Source: an uncultured Dietzia sp. (GTDB lineage Bacteria > Actinomycetota > Actinomycetes > Mycobacteriales > Mycobacteriaceae). From it: a stretch of 6,393 bases of DNA. The stretch spans positions 1 through 6,393 of the forward strand of contig CAMNYG010000087.1 of NCBI GenBank assembly GCA_946570335.1. The letters are read 5' to 3'. How positions within the stretch are numbered: position 1 is the first letter of the stretch; every line of letters begins with the position of its first letter. The position numbers and the translations under genes were made by a program. A model generated the notes under the pieces. It saw nothing but the letters and a program-made list of their open reading frames with translations, had not been told where the DNA came from and ran no database searches. Below are positions 1 to 6,393 of the stretch, piece by piece.

Positions 1-752
1 AGGCCTCCTTCGAGCAGGAGGTGCTCGTCCGCTCTGCCCGGGTTCCCGTGATCATCGAGCTGGTCTCGCAGCGCGCGCCCACCCGGCTGACCTCCTTGCT
101 GGCCGCGCTGGCGGACGAGGCGGCCGGTGCATGGGTCCACGCGACGGTGGACATCGACATCGCACCGGGGATCGCCCAGGCGCTGCAGGCCCGCACCGTT
201 CCGTCGGTATACGCCATCGCCGCTGGACGGCCGATCGCCGATTTCGAGGGTGAGCAACCTGAAGAGACCCTCCGTGAATGGCTCGGCGCGGTGTTGCGGG
301 CCACCGAGGGAAAGCTCAGCGGCCCCCGCCCGGGGGAGGGGGAGGACCCGGTCGAGGACGAGGCCGACCCCGAGCTGGGTGCAGCAGAGGATGCACTGTC
401 AGCGGGGGACCTGGTGACAGCGGAGGAGCGTTTCCTCGCACTGGTCGAATCCCGTCCCGGCGACCACACCCTGGTGGAAGCGCTGCGGTACGTGCAGGCC
501 GGGCGTCGCGTGGCCGATGAGACCGACAACTCGGAGGAGCCGGTCCCGGCGGCCCTTCGCTCCGCCGACCTGATGCTGGTGGCGGGCGAGTACGACTCGG
601 CGTTCTCTGTTCTCGTAGATGCGATCCGGGTCCACTTCGGGGAGGATCGAGCGACCCTGAGGACCCGGCTCCTCGAGATCCTCGAGTCATTGCCGGCGGA
701 CGACCCGCGAGTGCTGGACGCCCGCAGGAATCTCGCGAACGCGCTGTACTGA
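1..752 (+). CDS. Thioredoxin-fold/TPR protein of the YbbN type (5' end missing)
   Basis: The frame is open from the left edge (first complete codon at 3), so the GTG at 21 is internal and the true start lies upstream; 249 residues are visible. The visible part begins ASFEQEVL...VPVII, which is the first helix and central strand of a thioredoxin fold. TVPS (codons 198-209) carries the usual cis-proline. An acidic linker (about 310-390) follows, then a helical TPR-like C-terminal half (about 390-749). This order is typical of YbbN-type proteins, which act in E. coli as holdase/co-chaperones in the cytoplasm. The CxxC site is lost: the aligned residues at 75-86 read A-P-T-R, and no cysteine occurs anywhere in the visible part, so oxidoreductase activity is unlikely. 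The gene converges on glgB, as Rv1324 lies near glgB in M. tuberculosis. The family is fairly sure; the chaperone role is inferred. Confidence 0.85.
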   Translation, partial: ASFEQEVLVRSARVPVIIELVSQRAPTRLTSLLAALADEAAGAWVHATVDIDIAPGIAQALQARTVPSVYAIAAGRPIADFEGEQPEETLREWLGAVLRATEGKLSGPRPGEGEDPVEDEADPELGAAEDALSAGDLVTAEERFLALVESRPGDHTLVEALRYVQAGRRVADETDNSEEPVPAALRSADLMLVAGEYDSAFSVLVDAIRVHFGEDRATLRTRLLEILESLPADDPRVLDARRNLANALY

Positions 753-755
753 GCC

Positions 756-779
756 CGGCCCCGGCGGTGTCCGGGGCTG
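756..779. terminator. GC-rich hairpin between convergent genes, possible bidirectional terminator
   Basis: A 9-bp inverted repeat pairs 756-764 with 771-779 around a 6-nt loop (CGGTGT). Its core is CCCCGG/CCGGGG, and one pair is G-T. It starts four bases after the thioredoxin-gene stop codon and lies 25 bp beyond the glgB stop on the other strand, so it could serve both transcripts. Neither side has a T-tract. It would therefore be a hairpin of the tail-less type often proposed in actinobacteria, or an mRNA 3'-end stabiliser. The stem is visible; the function is inferred. Confidence 0.5.
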
Positions 780-803
780 ACACACCGTCCGTGGTCGGTA
801 CTG

Positions 804-3044
804 CTAGCCCTCGTGGCGTAGCCAGACGGTGGCCCGGGGTCCGACCGCGACCGTCGCGGAGTAGGGGCGCCCGTGATGTCCGCGCTCTTCGGCGAGCACG
901 CCGCCGAGATTGCCTACGCCTGATCCCTCGTAGACCGTGGCATCGGTGTTGAGGACCTCCGCCCAGCGACCTCCGGAGGGCAGACCGATCCGGTAGTCGT
1001 GCAGCGGACCGCCGGAGAAGTTGACGATGCAGGCCAGGGTGTTGCCCGCATGATCGGTGCGCAGGAACGACAGGGTGCTGTGGCCCGCGTCGTTGGCGTC
1101 GATCCATGAGAAGCCGGATGGCTCGTCGTCCAGCACCCACAGGCTGGGGTTCTCGGCGTATCTGTGGTTCAGATCTCGGACGCAGGCCAGGATCCCGCGG
1201 TGGAACTCCCCCTCCCACCCCTCGAGGTCAGACCAGGTGACTCCGCGATCGGCGTCCCATTCGGTGGTCTGTCCGAATTCCAGCCCCTGGAAGAGGAGCT
1301 TCTTTCCGGGGTGGGCCCACATGTAGGCGTACAGGCCCCGGATGCCGGCGGCGCGGTCCCAGGACGTGCCCGGCATCCTCTCCCAGACAGATCCCTTACC
1401 GTGGACCACCTCGTCGTGGCTCAACGGGAGGATGAAGCGCTCGCTCCACGCGTACATCATCGAGAAGGTGATCTCGCCGTGGTGGTGCGAGCGGTACACC
1501 GGATCGCGTCCCACGTACCGCAGTGTGTCGTTCATCCACCCCATGTTCCACTTCATGGAGAACCCGAGCCCGCCGGTTGTGGTGGGTGCGGTGACCCCGC
1601 CCCAGGACGTGGACTCCTCGGCGATGGTGAGAACTCCCGGATGCTCACGGTGCAGCGTCGCGTTGACTTCCTGGAGCAGTGAGATCGCCTCGAGGTTCTC
1701 CCGACCGCCGTGCCGGTTGGGCTCCCACTGACCGTCCTCACGCGAGTAGTCGAGGTAGAGCATCGAGGCGACCGCGTCCACGCGTAGACCGTCGACATGG
1801 AACTCCCGGGCCCAGAACAGAGCGTTGGCCACCAGGAAGTTGCGCACCTCGTGGCGCCCGAAGTCGAAGACGTAGGTGCCCCAGTCCGGTTGTTCGCCCC
1901 GTCGGGGGTCGGCGTGCTCGTACAGAGGTGTGCCGTCGAATCGGCCGAGCGACCACTCGTCCTTGGGAAAGTGCGCCGGAACCCAGTCCACCAGCACACC
2001 GATACCCCTCGAGTGCAGGTGGTCGACCAGGTACCGCAGGTCGTCCGGGGAACCGAACCGACTGGTGGGGGCGAAATAGGAGGAGACCTGGTAGCCCCAC
2101 GAGCCCCCGAAGGGATGCTCGGCGACCGGCATCAGCTCCACGTGGGTGAATCCGGTCTCGATCACATGGTTTGCCAGTTGATGCGCGAACTCGCGGTACC
2201 CGAGGCCGGGACGCCAGGAGGCGACGTGCACCTCGAGGACGGTCATCGGGGACCGGGAGTGATCACGGGCCGCGCGGGCGGCGATCCACTCGTCGTCCTC
2301 CCACTCGTAGCGGGACGTGAACACCTTCGAGGCGGTGGCAGGTGGCACCTCGGTGGCTGAGGCCAGGGGGTCGGCGTGGTCGACGGTGCGGCCGTCGGCA
2401 CCGCGGACACAATATTTGTAGAGGGCGCCGTCCCCGACGTCGGGGACGAACAGTTCCCATATTCCCGACGATCCGATCGACCGCATCGGATGCGCGACGG
2501 GGTTCCAGCCGCAGAAGTCCCCTATCACGCTGACGCCGCGGGCGTCGGGGGCCCAGACCGCGAAGGACGTTCCGGTGACCGGGCCGCCGGCGGTCTCGTA
2601 GGTACGCACGTGCGCGCCCAAGACGGTCCACAGTTTCTCGTGGCGGCCTTCGCCGATCAGGTGCAGGTCGACCTCGCCGAGCGTGGGGAGGAATCGGTAG
2701 CCGTCGGCGAGGGTCCGGCTCCGGCCGTCGGGATAGGTCACGCGGTACCGGTAGTCCGGCACCTCCCGCTCGGTCAGTGCCGCGTGGAACAGGCCCGCGC
2801 CGACCGGGGTCATCGGCACCGCACGGTCGTCGAGGAGTATCTCCACGTGGACCGCGCCCGGCTGCATGGTGCGCACCACCGTGCCGTCGCCGTCCGGGTG
2901 GGCACCGAACACCGAGTGGGGATCGTGGTGCGTGCCCGACCGCAGCCGGGCGAGATCGTCGGCGGGGAACGGGGTCGGTGACACCCCTGTGCGCCGGGTC
3001 GGTGCGCCCGTCGGTGGAGTGCGCTTCTCGTGGTGCTGTGCCAT
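804..3044 (-). CDS. glgB: 1,4-alpha-glucan branching enzyme GlgB (GH13)
   Basis: This cytoplasmic enzyme cuts an alpha-1,4-glucan chain and rejoins it by an alpha-1,6 bond, branching the linear glucan made by GlgE. The 746 residues are close to the usual 730 or so. An N-terminal beta module (about 28-140, with [14 protein letters not shown]) is followed by a CBM48 (about 155-245, with [17 protein letters not shown]), the GH13 barrel (about 265-625) and a C-terminal beta domain. Expected catalytic residues are present: nucleophile D423 in DGLRVDAV, acid/base E476 in IAEEST, and D544 in [19 protein letters not shown] (353-359) and [11 protein letters not shown] (316-326) are also intact. The ATG at 3044 was chosen because AGAGG sits 7 nt before it and the family-like sequence starts soon after. 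An in-frame ATG at 3107 would add 21 unlike residues and overlap glgE by 53 bp. It is the second gene of an operon and is probably translationally coupled to glgE. Confidence 0.96.
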   Translation of the reverse strand: MAQHHEKRTPPTGAPTRRTGVSPTPFPADDLARLRSGTHHDPHSVFGAHPDGDGTVVRTMQPGAVHVEILLDDRAVPMTPVGAGLFHAALTEREVPDYRYRVTYPDGRSRTLADGYRFLPTLGEVDLHLIGEGRHEKLWTVLGAHVRTYETAGGPVTGTSFAVWAPDARGVSVIGDFCGWNPVAHPMRSIGSSGIWELFVPDVGDGALYKYCVRGADGRTVDHADPLASATEVPPATASKVFTSRYEWEDDEWIAARAARDHSRSPMTVLEVHVASWRPGLGYREFAHQLANHVIETGFTHVELMPVAEHPFGGSWGYQVSSYFAPTSRFGSPDDLRYLVDHLHSRGIGVLVDWVPAHFPKDEWSLGRFDGTPLYEHADPRRGEQPDWGTYVFDFGRHEVRNFLVANALFWAREFHVDGLRVDAVASMLYLDYSREDGQWEPNRHGGRENLEAISLLQEVNATLHREHPGVLTIAEESTSWGGVTAPTTTGGLGFSMKWNMGWMNDTLRYVGRDPVYRSHHHGEITFSMMYAWSERFILPLSHDEVVHGKGSVWERMPGTSWDRAAGIRGLYAYMWAHPGKKLLFQGLEFGQTTEWDADRGVTWSDLEGWEGEFHRGILACVRDLNHRYAENPSLWVLDDEPSGFSWIDANDAGHSTLSFLRTDHAGNTLACIVNFSGGPLHDYRIGLPSGGRWAEVLNTDATVYEGSGVGNLGGVLAEERGHHGRPYSATVAVGPRATVWLRHEG

Positions 3045-3051
3045 CGGTGTG

Positions 3052-3056
3052 CCTCT
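3052..3056 (-). promoter_or_regulatory. glgB ribosome binding site overlapping the glgE stop codon
   Basis: On the minus strand AGAGG lies 7 nt before the ATG at 3044. Its first two bases are the last two of the glgE TAG stop (3057-3055). A ribosome terminating on glgE would therefore sit over the glgB initiation site. This supports both the choice of the 3044 start and coupled translation of the two enzymes. Confidence 0.7.
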
Positions 3057-5073
3057 AATCCACGATGTGCCGGCGGTAGGACACCTCGACCCTACGTGCC
3101 GGATCACAGGGCGGGATCACGACGATGTGTGCGACCGCAGACCACGGCTCGAGGCGGACGAAATTACTCGCTCCCCAGTGGAACTCGGAGCCGGTCACCT
3201 CGTCGCGCACGGTGAAGCGGGCGTCCGCGTCGTAACCCAGCGCCTCCATGTCCAGGGTGAGCGTGCCCTCCCGGGCACCGTGGGGATCGAGTGAGACGAC
3301 GGACAGGACGCAGTCGCCGGTAGCCGGATCGAGCTTCGAGTAGGCGATGAGCTGATCGTTGTCCACGGTGTGGAATCGCAGGGTTCTCAGCTGCTGTAGG
3401 GCGGGGTGCTCCCGTCTGATCCGGTTGAGGGTGCGCAGCCAGGGGGCCAGTGACTGACCAGCGGACTCGGCCGCGGCGAAATCCCGCGGGCGTAGCTCGT
3501 ATTTCTCCGAGTCCAGGTACTCCTCACTGCCCGTTGCCACGGGCTGCCACTCGTAGAGCTCGAATCCGGAGTAGATGCCCCAGCTCGGGGACATGGTCGC
3601 CGCCAGTGCCGCACGGATGGCGAACATCGCCGGACCGCCCCGCTGCAGTGACTCGTGGAGGATGTCCGGGGTGTTGGTGAACATGTTGGGACGTGCCTCG
3701 TCGACGTGCGCGAGCAGTTGTTCACAGAACTCGACGAGGTCGGCCTTGGTGGTCTTCCAGGTGAAGTAGGTGTAGGACTGCGAGAACCCGCGACGGGCCA
3801 GCCCGAACAGTCGGGCCGGGCGGGTGAACGCCTCGGCGAGGAACAGCACGTCCGGTTCGGTGCGTTTGACCTCGCTGATGAGCCGGTGCCAGAAATCTGC
3901 CGGCTTGGTGTGCGGGTTGTCCACCCGGAAGATGCGCACGCCGAGCGATGTCCACAGTCGGACCACGCGCAGAACCTCGGCGTAGATCCCCTCGGGGTCT
4001 CGGTCGAAGTTGATCGGATAGATGTCCTGGTACTTCTTGGGCGGGTTCTCGGCGTAGGCGATGCGACCGTCGGGTAGGACGGTGAACCATTCCGGATGGT
4101 CCCGGGCCCACGGGTGGTCGGGGGCACACTGCAGTGCCAGGTCGAGTGCTATGGCGACGCCACGATCTGCGGCGTATTCCACGAGCTCACGAAAGTCGTC
4201 GATCGTCCCGAGGTCGGGGTGGACGGCGTCGTGGCCCCCCTCCGGGGAACCGATGGCCCACGGGGAGCCGACGTCTCCCGGTTCGGCGACCAGCGTGTTG
4301 TTGCGGCCCTTCCGGTTGAGGTGGCCGATGGGGTGGATGGGCGGCAGGTACGCCACGTCGAAACCCAGATCCGCGGCGTGGTCGATGTATGCGCGGGAGC
4401 TGCGGAACGTACCGTGCACGGGCCTACCGTCCTGATCCCGTCCGCCGGTGGAACGGGGGAAGAACTCGTACCACGAACTGAACTGGGCCTCCCGGCGGTC
4501 GACCCACACGCGATGCGTCTGCCCGTGGGTCAGCAGCTCGCGTACGGGATCTGAGGCGAGGGCCTCGGCGACCTCATCGGACAGCGCGTCGCCGGTGCGG
4601 CGACGGGCATCGCCCGAGCCCCGGAGGGTCGCCGCGGCGGACTGCAGAAGAGCGGCGCGATCCACATGCCCGGCGGCCGTGGCCCGGTCGGCCGCCGTGC
4701 TGAGCACGCGGGCGCCCACCTCGAACTCGTTGCCGAGCTCGGCGGCCCCGTGTCCGGCATCCATCTTCTTGACGATCCCGTCCCGCCAGGTGGCGAAGGG
4801 ATCAGACCACGCCTCGATGCGGAACGACCACATTCCGGGTGCATCGGTGGGCAGCAGCGCGTGCACGGTGTCGGGCTCGGTCCCGGCGACCATGGTCATG
4901 CGGGTGGAGGCCCCTCCCGGCCGGCGGACCACCAGGGTGGCCGCCAGGGCGTCGTGGCCCTCACGCCAGACGACCGCCGAGATCGGCAGGATCTCACCCA
5001 CCACCGACTTGGACGGGAACCTCCCACACGCCACGAGTGGGCGGACGTCATCGATGGACAGACGGTCTTTCAC
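3055..5073 (-). CDS. glgE: Alpha-1,4-glucan:maltose-1-phosphate maltosyltransferase GlgE (GH13_3)
   Basis: GlgE extends alpha-1,4-glucans by two glucose units using alpha-maltose-1-phosphate and releases phosphate in the cytoplasm. The 672 residues fit the family (about 660-700). An N-terminal beta domain (about 8-105, with [17 protein letters not shown]) and a helical insert (about 110-185) precede the GH13 barrel (about 195-560) and a C-terminal beta domain. Family hallmarks include WYEFFPRS (201-208), [28 protein letters not shown] (273-282) and [13 protein letters not shown] (341-353). Catalytic residues, by alignment from memory to S. coelicolor GlgE (D394, E423, D480), are D385 in [10 protein letters not shown]414 in FLAEAFTRP and D470 in NTPDILH. 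The last 20 or so residues form a tail of the kind also seen in mycobacterial GlgE. The start is GTG at 5073, with GAGAGGAG 7 nt upstream. It is the first gene of the glgE-glgB operon, with glgB 10 bp downstream. Confidence 0.97.
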   Translation of the reverse strand: MKDRLSIDDVRPLVACGRFPSKSVVGEILPISAVVWREGHDALAATLVVRRPGGASTRMTMVAGTEPDTVHALLPTDAPGMWSFRIEAWSDPFATWRDGIVKKMDAGHGAAELGNEFEVGARVLSTAADRATAAGHVDRAALLQSAAATLRGSGDARRRTGDALSDEVAEALASDPVRELLTHGQTHRVWVDRREAQFSSWYEFFPRSTGGRDQDGRPVHGTFRSSRAYIDHAADLGFDVAYLPPIHPIGHLNRKGRNNTLVAEPGDVGSPWAIGSPEGGHDAVHPDLGTIDDFRELVEYAADRGVAIALDLALQCAPDHPWARDHPEWFTVLPDGRIAYAENPPKKYQDIYPINFDRDPEGIYAEVLRVVRLWTSLGVRIFRVDNPHTKPADFWHRLISEVKRTEPDVLFLAEAFTRPARLFGLARRGFSQSYTYFTWKTTKADLVEFCEQLLAHVDEARPNMFTNTPDILHESLQRGGPAMFAIRAALAATMSPSWGIYSGFELYEWQPVATGSEEYLDSEKYELRPRDFAAAESAGQSLAPWLRTLNRIRREHPALQQLRTLRFHTVDNDQLIAYSKLDPATGDCVLSVVSLDPHGAREGTLTLDMEALGYDADARFTVRDEVTGSEFHWGASNFVRLEPWSAVAHIVVIPPCDPARRVEVSYRRHIVD

Positions 5074-5080
5074 GTCGGTG

Positions 5081-5088
5081 CTCCTCTC
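5081..5088 (-). promoter_or_regulatory. Strong glgE ribosome binding site
   Basis: On the minus strand GAGAGGAG lies 7 nt before the GTG at 5073 and supports this non-ATG start. Its upstream edge overlaps a short dyad, TCGGC-T-GCCGA on the plus strand (5087-5097), which could affect access to the site if it folds. Confidence 0.75.
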
Positions 5089-5095
5089 GGCTGCC

Positions 5096-5117
5096 GACCC
5101 ACCGCGACGGGCGGGTC
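5096..5117 (-). other. Predicted hairpin in the glgE leader
   Basis: On the minus strand GACCCGCC (5117-5110) pairs with GGTGGGTC (5103-5096) around a 6-nt loop, giving an 8-bp stem with one G-U pair. If the -10 element at 5127-5132 is real, the transcript would start near 5120 and this stem would sit at its very 5' end. A role in mRNA stability or initiation is possible. The pairing is visible; transcription from that point is inferred. In a GC-rich genome such stems also arise by chance. Confidence 0.4.
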
Positions 5118-5126
5118 ACGCCCTCG

Positions 5127-5132
5127 ACGCTA
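5127..5132 (-). promoter_or_regulatory. Candidate -10 element of the glgE-glgB promoter
   Basis: TAGCGT on the minus strand fits the actinobacterial TANNNT -10 pattern and lies about 54 nt upstream of the glgE GTG. No good -35 hexamer is found 16-19 bp upstream (CTCCCG at 17 bp). The promoter would therefore be weak or dependent on an activator. The direct repeats at 5159-5180 would be centred near -50 of this promoter. The match is to a loose motif in a 150-bp gap, so confidence is low. Confidence 0.35.
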
Positions 5133-5158
5133 TCGAAGGCGGGGCGATCCGGGAGCCG

Positions 5159-5180
5159 CGTCACCTCCGGTTCACCTGCG
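5159..5180 (+). promoter_or_regulatory. Two tandem 11-nt direct repeats, PHO-box-like
   Basis: The adjacent units CGTCACCTCCG (5159-5169) and GTTCACCTGCG (5170-5180) share eight of eleven positions and are phased at 11 bp, one helical turn. The second unit fits every position of the Streptomyces PhoP direct-repeat unit G(G/T)TCAYYYR(G/C)G. The first fits nine of eleven. M. tuberculosis PhoP also binds TCAC-led 7-mers spaced by 4 bp. The site is in the divergent control region, 43 bp before the ABC-ATPase start and 86 bp before the glgE start. It may be bound by a PhoP/PhoB/OmpR-family regulator. The repeat is seen directly; the regulator is inferred from recalled consensus sequences. Confidence 0.45.
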
Positions 5181-5215
5181 GGGGCCGTGTTCCTCGCCAC
5201 CCCGGTCGGCGATAC

Positions 5216-5219
5216 GAGG
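5216..5219 (+). promoter_or_regulatory. Ribosome binding site of the ABC-ATPase gene
   Basis: GAGG lies 4 nt before the ATG at 5224 and 13 nt before an alternative in-frame GTG at 5233. The spacing is short for the ATG and long for the GTG, so the ATG is preferred, but the start is not certain. Confidence 0.5.
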
Positions 5220-5223
5220 TTAG

Positions 5224-6066
5224 ATGGGCGCCGTGAGCACCGTGATCGACATCGACCCCGACCTCGTCCTGGATCTGAGGGACGTCTCGCTACGCCGCGA
5301 GGGCACCAACCTCGTGGGGCCGCTTTCCTGGCAGGTGGAGCTGGACGAGAGGTGGGTGGTGTTGGGCCCCAACGGCGCGGGCAAGACCTCGCTGCTCAAG
5401 ATCGCCGCCGCGCTCGAGTACCCGAGCACCGGCACGGCGGTGATCCTCGGCGAGCAGCTCGGCCGCACGGAGGTGACCGATCTGCGTAGTCGGCTGGGTC
5501 TGTCGTCAGTCGCGGTCGCCGGACGTATCCCCGGCGACGAGGTGGTGCAGGACCTGGTCGTCTCCGCCGGCTATTCGGTTCTCGGCCGGTGGCGCGAGAA
5601 GTACGAGAAACAGGATTTCGACCGTGCCGCGGACACGTTGGAGTCGATCGGGGCGGAGCACCTGGCCGAGCGGAGCTGGGGAACGCTGTCGGAGGGCGAG
5701 CGCAAACGGGTGCTCATCGCCCGTGCGTTGATGACTGATCCGGAGCTACTGCTCCTGGACGAGCCCGGGGCCGGACTGGACCTGGGTGGTCGCGAGGACC
5801 TGGTGGCGCGACTGGGCGACATGGCGATGGATCCGGACGCCCCGGCGACCGTCCTGGTGACCCATCACGTGGAGGAGATCCCCGCGGGTTTCACACACGC
5901 CATGCTCTTGTCGGAGGGCGAGGTCACCGCGATGGGGCTCATCGAGGACGTGATCACCTCGGAGAACCTGAGCCGCGCGTTCGCCCAGTCGATCCAGGTC
6001 GACCCGATCGACGGTCGGTACTTCGCGCGTCGGGCACGTCGCGCCGGACGCCACCGACGGGCATGA
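5224..6066 (+). CDS. ABC-type ATP-binding protein without a membrane partner
   Basis: This is a single nucleotide-binding domain of 280 residues with no membrane segment. Walker A is GPNGAGKTS (48-56), the signature is the variant LSEGE (155-159), Walker B is LLLLDE (175-180), the D-loop is GLD (184-186) and the switch histidine is H214 in LVTHH. The Q-loop position, around 91-97 (LGLSSVA), has no glutamine. The ATPase should bind and hydrolyse ATP, but no permease or binding-protein gene is in view. The sequence recalls the M. tuberculosis Rv3041c and YlmA/ModF-like ATPases, whose substrate is not established. The C-terminus (264-280) is very basic, with nine arginines. The stop overlaps the next gene's ATG (ATGA at 6063), so the two are probably co-translated. 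It diverges from glgE across a 150-bp control region. The start could instead be the GTG at 5233. Membership of the ABC ATPases is certain; the role is unknown. Confidence 0.93.
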   Translation: MGAVSTVIDIDPDLVLDLRDVSLRREGTNLVGPLSWQVELDERWVVLGPNGAGKTSLLKIAAALEYPSTGTAVILGEQLGRTEVTDLRSRLGLSSVAVAGRIPGDEVVQDLVVSAGYSVLGRWREKYEKQDFDRAADTLESIGAEHLAERSWGTLSEGERKRVLIARALMTDPELLLLDEPGAGLDLGGREDLVARLGDMAMDPDAPATVLVTHHVEEIPAGFTHAMLLSEGEVTAMGLIEDVITSENLSRAFAQSIQVDPIDGRYFARRARRAGRHRRA

Positions 6067-6393
6067 CCCGCGCGGAACCGCCGCAGGCGTTCGTCCCCGA
6101 GGAGGTCCCGGTCCGCGAGGCGGCGACGGTCGCGCTGATCCGGGACTGCCGGGTCGGTGGCGGGGTGGAGGTGTTCCTCCAGCACCGGGTGTCCACCATG
6201 CAGTTCGCCGCGGGCATGTCGGTGTTCCCCGGCGGTGGGGTAGAGCCGCGGGACTATCTCGGCACCCGTGCGTGGCTGGGCCCGGAACCCGGCTGGTGGG
6301 CACAGCGTTTCGGCATCGGCGCGGAGCGCGCGGCCGCCGCTGTACGGGGTGTCGCGCGGGAGTTGTTCGAGGAGACCGGCGTCTTGTTGGCGG
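6063..6393 (+). CDS. NUDIX hydrolase (3' end missing)
   Basis: The frame opens with ATG at 6063, inside the stop of the ABC-ATPase gene, and stays open to the right edge (110 residues). No Shine-Dalgarno sequence precedes it, so initiation probably depends on coupling to the upstream gene. The start VREAATVALIRD (17-28) and EVFLQHR (36-42) form the usual first NUDIX strands. FPGGGVEPRD (55-64) and RELFEETGV (99-107) are the two halves of the NUDIX box and supply the metal-binding glutamates E100, E103 and E104. They are separated by an extra stretch of about 25 residues, as in NUDT7/NUDT19-like members that act on CoA or related pyrophosphates. Substrate specificity cannot be read from this fragment. 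The ABC-ATPase/NUDIX order is like Rv3041c-Rv3040c of M. tuberculosis. Confidence 0.88.
   Translation, partial: MTRAEPPQAFVPEEVPVREAATVALIRDCRVGGGVEVFLQHRVSTMQFAAGMSVFPGGGVEPRDYLGTRAWLGPEPGWWAQRFGIGAERAAAAVRGVARELFEETGVLLA

Noticed and set aside
316..1218. Long minus-strand frame (300 aa) crossing the thioredoxin gene, the hairpin and the glgB 3' end
   Set aside because: It is Arg/Pro/Gly-rich with no recognisable motif and lies over two clear genes. It is typical of antisense frames in high-GC DNA.
1164..1682. Plus-strand frame antisense to glgB
   Set aside because: It is a codon-bias shadow of glgB with no family motif and no ribosome binding site in a suitable place. The same applies to the other plus-strand frames within 1057-2981.
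3055..3117. C-terminal tail of GlgE after the AHI motif, considered as an unusual extension
   Set aside because: Mycobacterial and Streptomyces GlgE proteins, as remembered, carry tails of similar length, so it is normal for the family.
5189..5193. GGAAC on the minus strand as an ECF sigma -35 element for glgE
   Set aside because: No CGTT or GTT -10 element is found 16-19 bp downstream.
5220..5225. TTAGAT as a -10 element giving a leaderless transcript from the GTG at 5233
   Set aside because: It does not fit TANNNT, and a GAGG ribosome binding site is present for the ATG at 5224.
4448..5236. Plus-strand frame (262 aa) antisense to the glgE 5' half and running through the control region
   Set aside because: Its composition is low-complexity Ser/Arg/Pro, and it ends in another frame inside the start of the ABC-ATPase gene. 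It is an antisense shadow.

Overview
This is a high-GC window with strong G/C bias at third codon positions and long antisense open frames. It reads as a chromosomal segment of a Mycobacteriales-type actinobacterium (the Mycobacterium, Rhodococcus, Gordonia and Dietzia group). The assignment rests on the gene content and order: a thioredoxin/TPR (YbbN-type) protein, then glgB and glgE, as around Rv1324-Rv1327c of M. tuberculosis, followed by an ABC-ATPase/NUDIX pair that resembles Rv3041c-Rv3040c. These comparisons come from memory of the families, not a search, and the genus cannot be fixed from the window. No mobile element, tRNA, rRNA or CRISPR array is visible.

Layout. Positions 1-752 (+) hold the 3' part of the thioredoxin/TPR gene, whose start lies before the window. 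A 51-bp convergent gap with a GC-rich hairpin (756-779) follows. Positions 804-5073 (-) hold the glgE-glgB operon, transcribed leftwards with glgE first. The two genes are 10 bp apart, and the glgB Shine-Dalgarno sequence overlaps the glgE stop codon. Positions 5074-5223 are a 150-bp divergent control region. Positions 5224-6066 (+) hold a soluble ABC ATPase. It overlaps by four bases (ATGA) a NUDIX hydrolase (6063 onward) that runs off the right edge.

Function. GlgE transfers maltosyl units from alpha-maltose-1-phosphate onto linear alpha-1,4-glucan and releases phosphate. GlgB then adds the alpha-1,6 branches. Together they form the polymerising and branching half of the trehalose/maltose-1-phosphate route to glycogen. 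Donor-supply genes (treS, pep2, glgM) are not in the window. The catalytic residues of both enzymes are intact. The ABC-ATPase/NUDIX pair looks like a separate two-gene unit of unknown role.

The protein genes are mostly ordinary for this lineage. The parts most worth a second look are in the divergent control region: two adjacent 11-nt direct repeats (5159-5180), one of which fits the published Streptomyces PhoP (PHO box) unit, and a predicted hairpin close to the 5' end of the putative glgE leader. The cysteine-free thioredoxin domain at the left edge is also notable. No clearly undescribed system was found.
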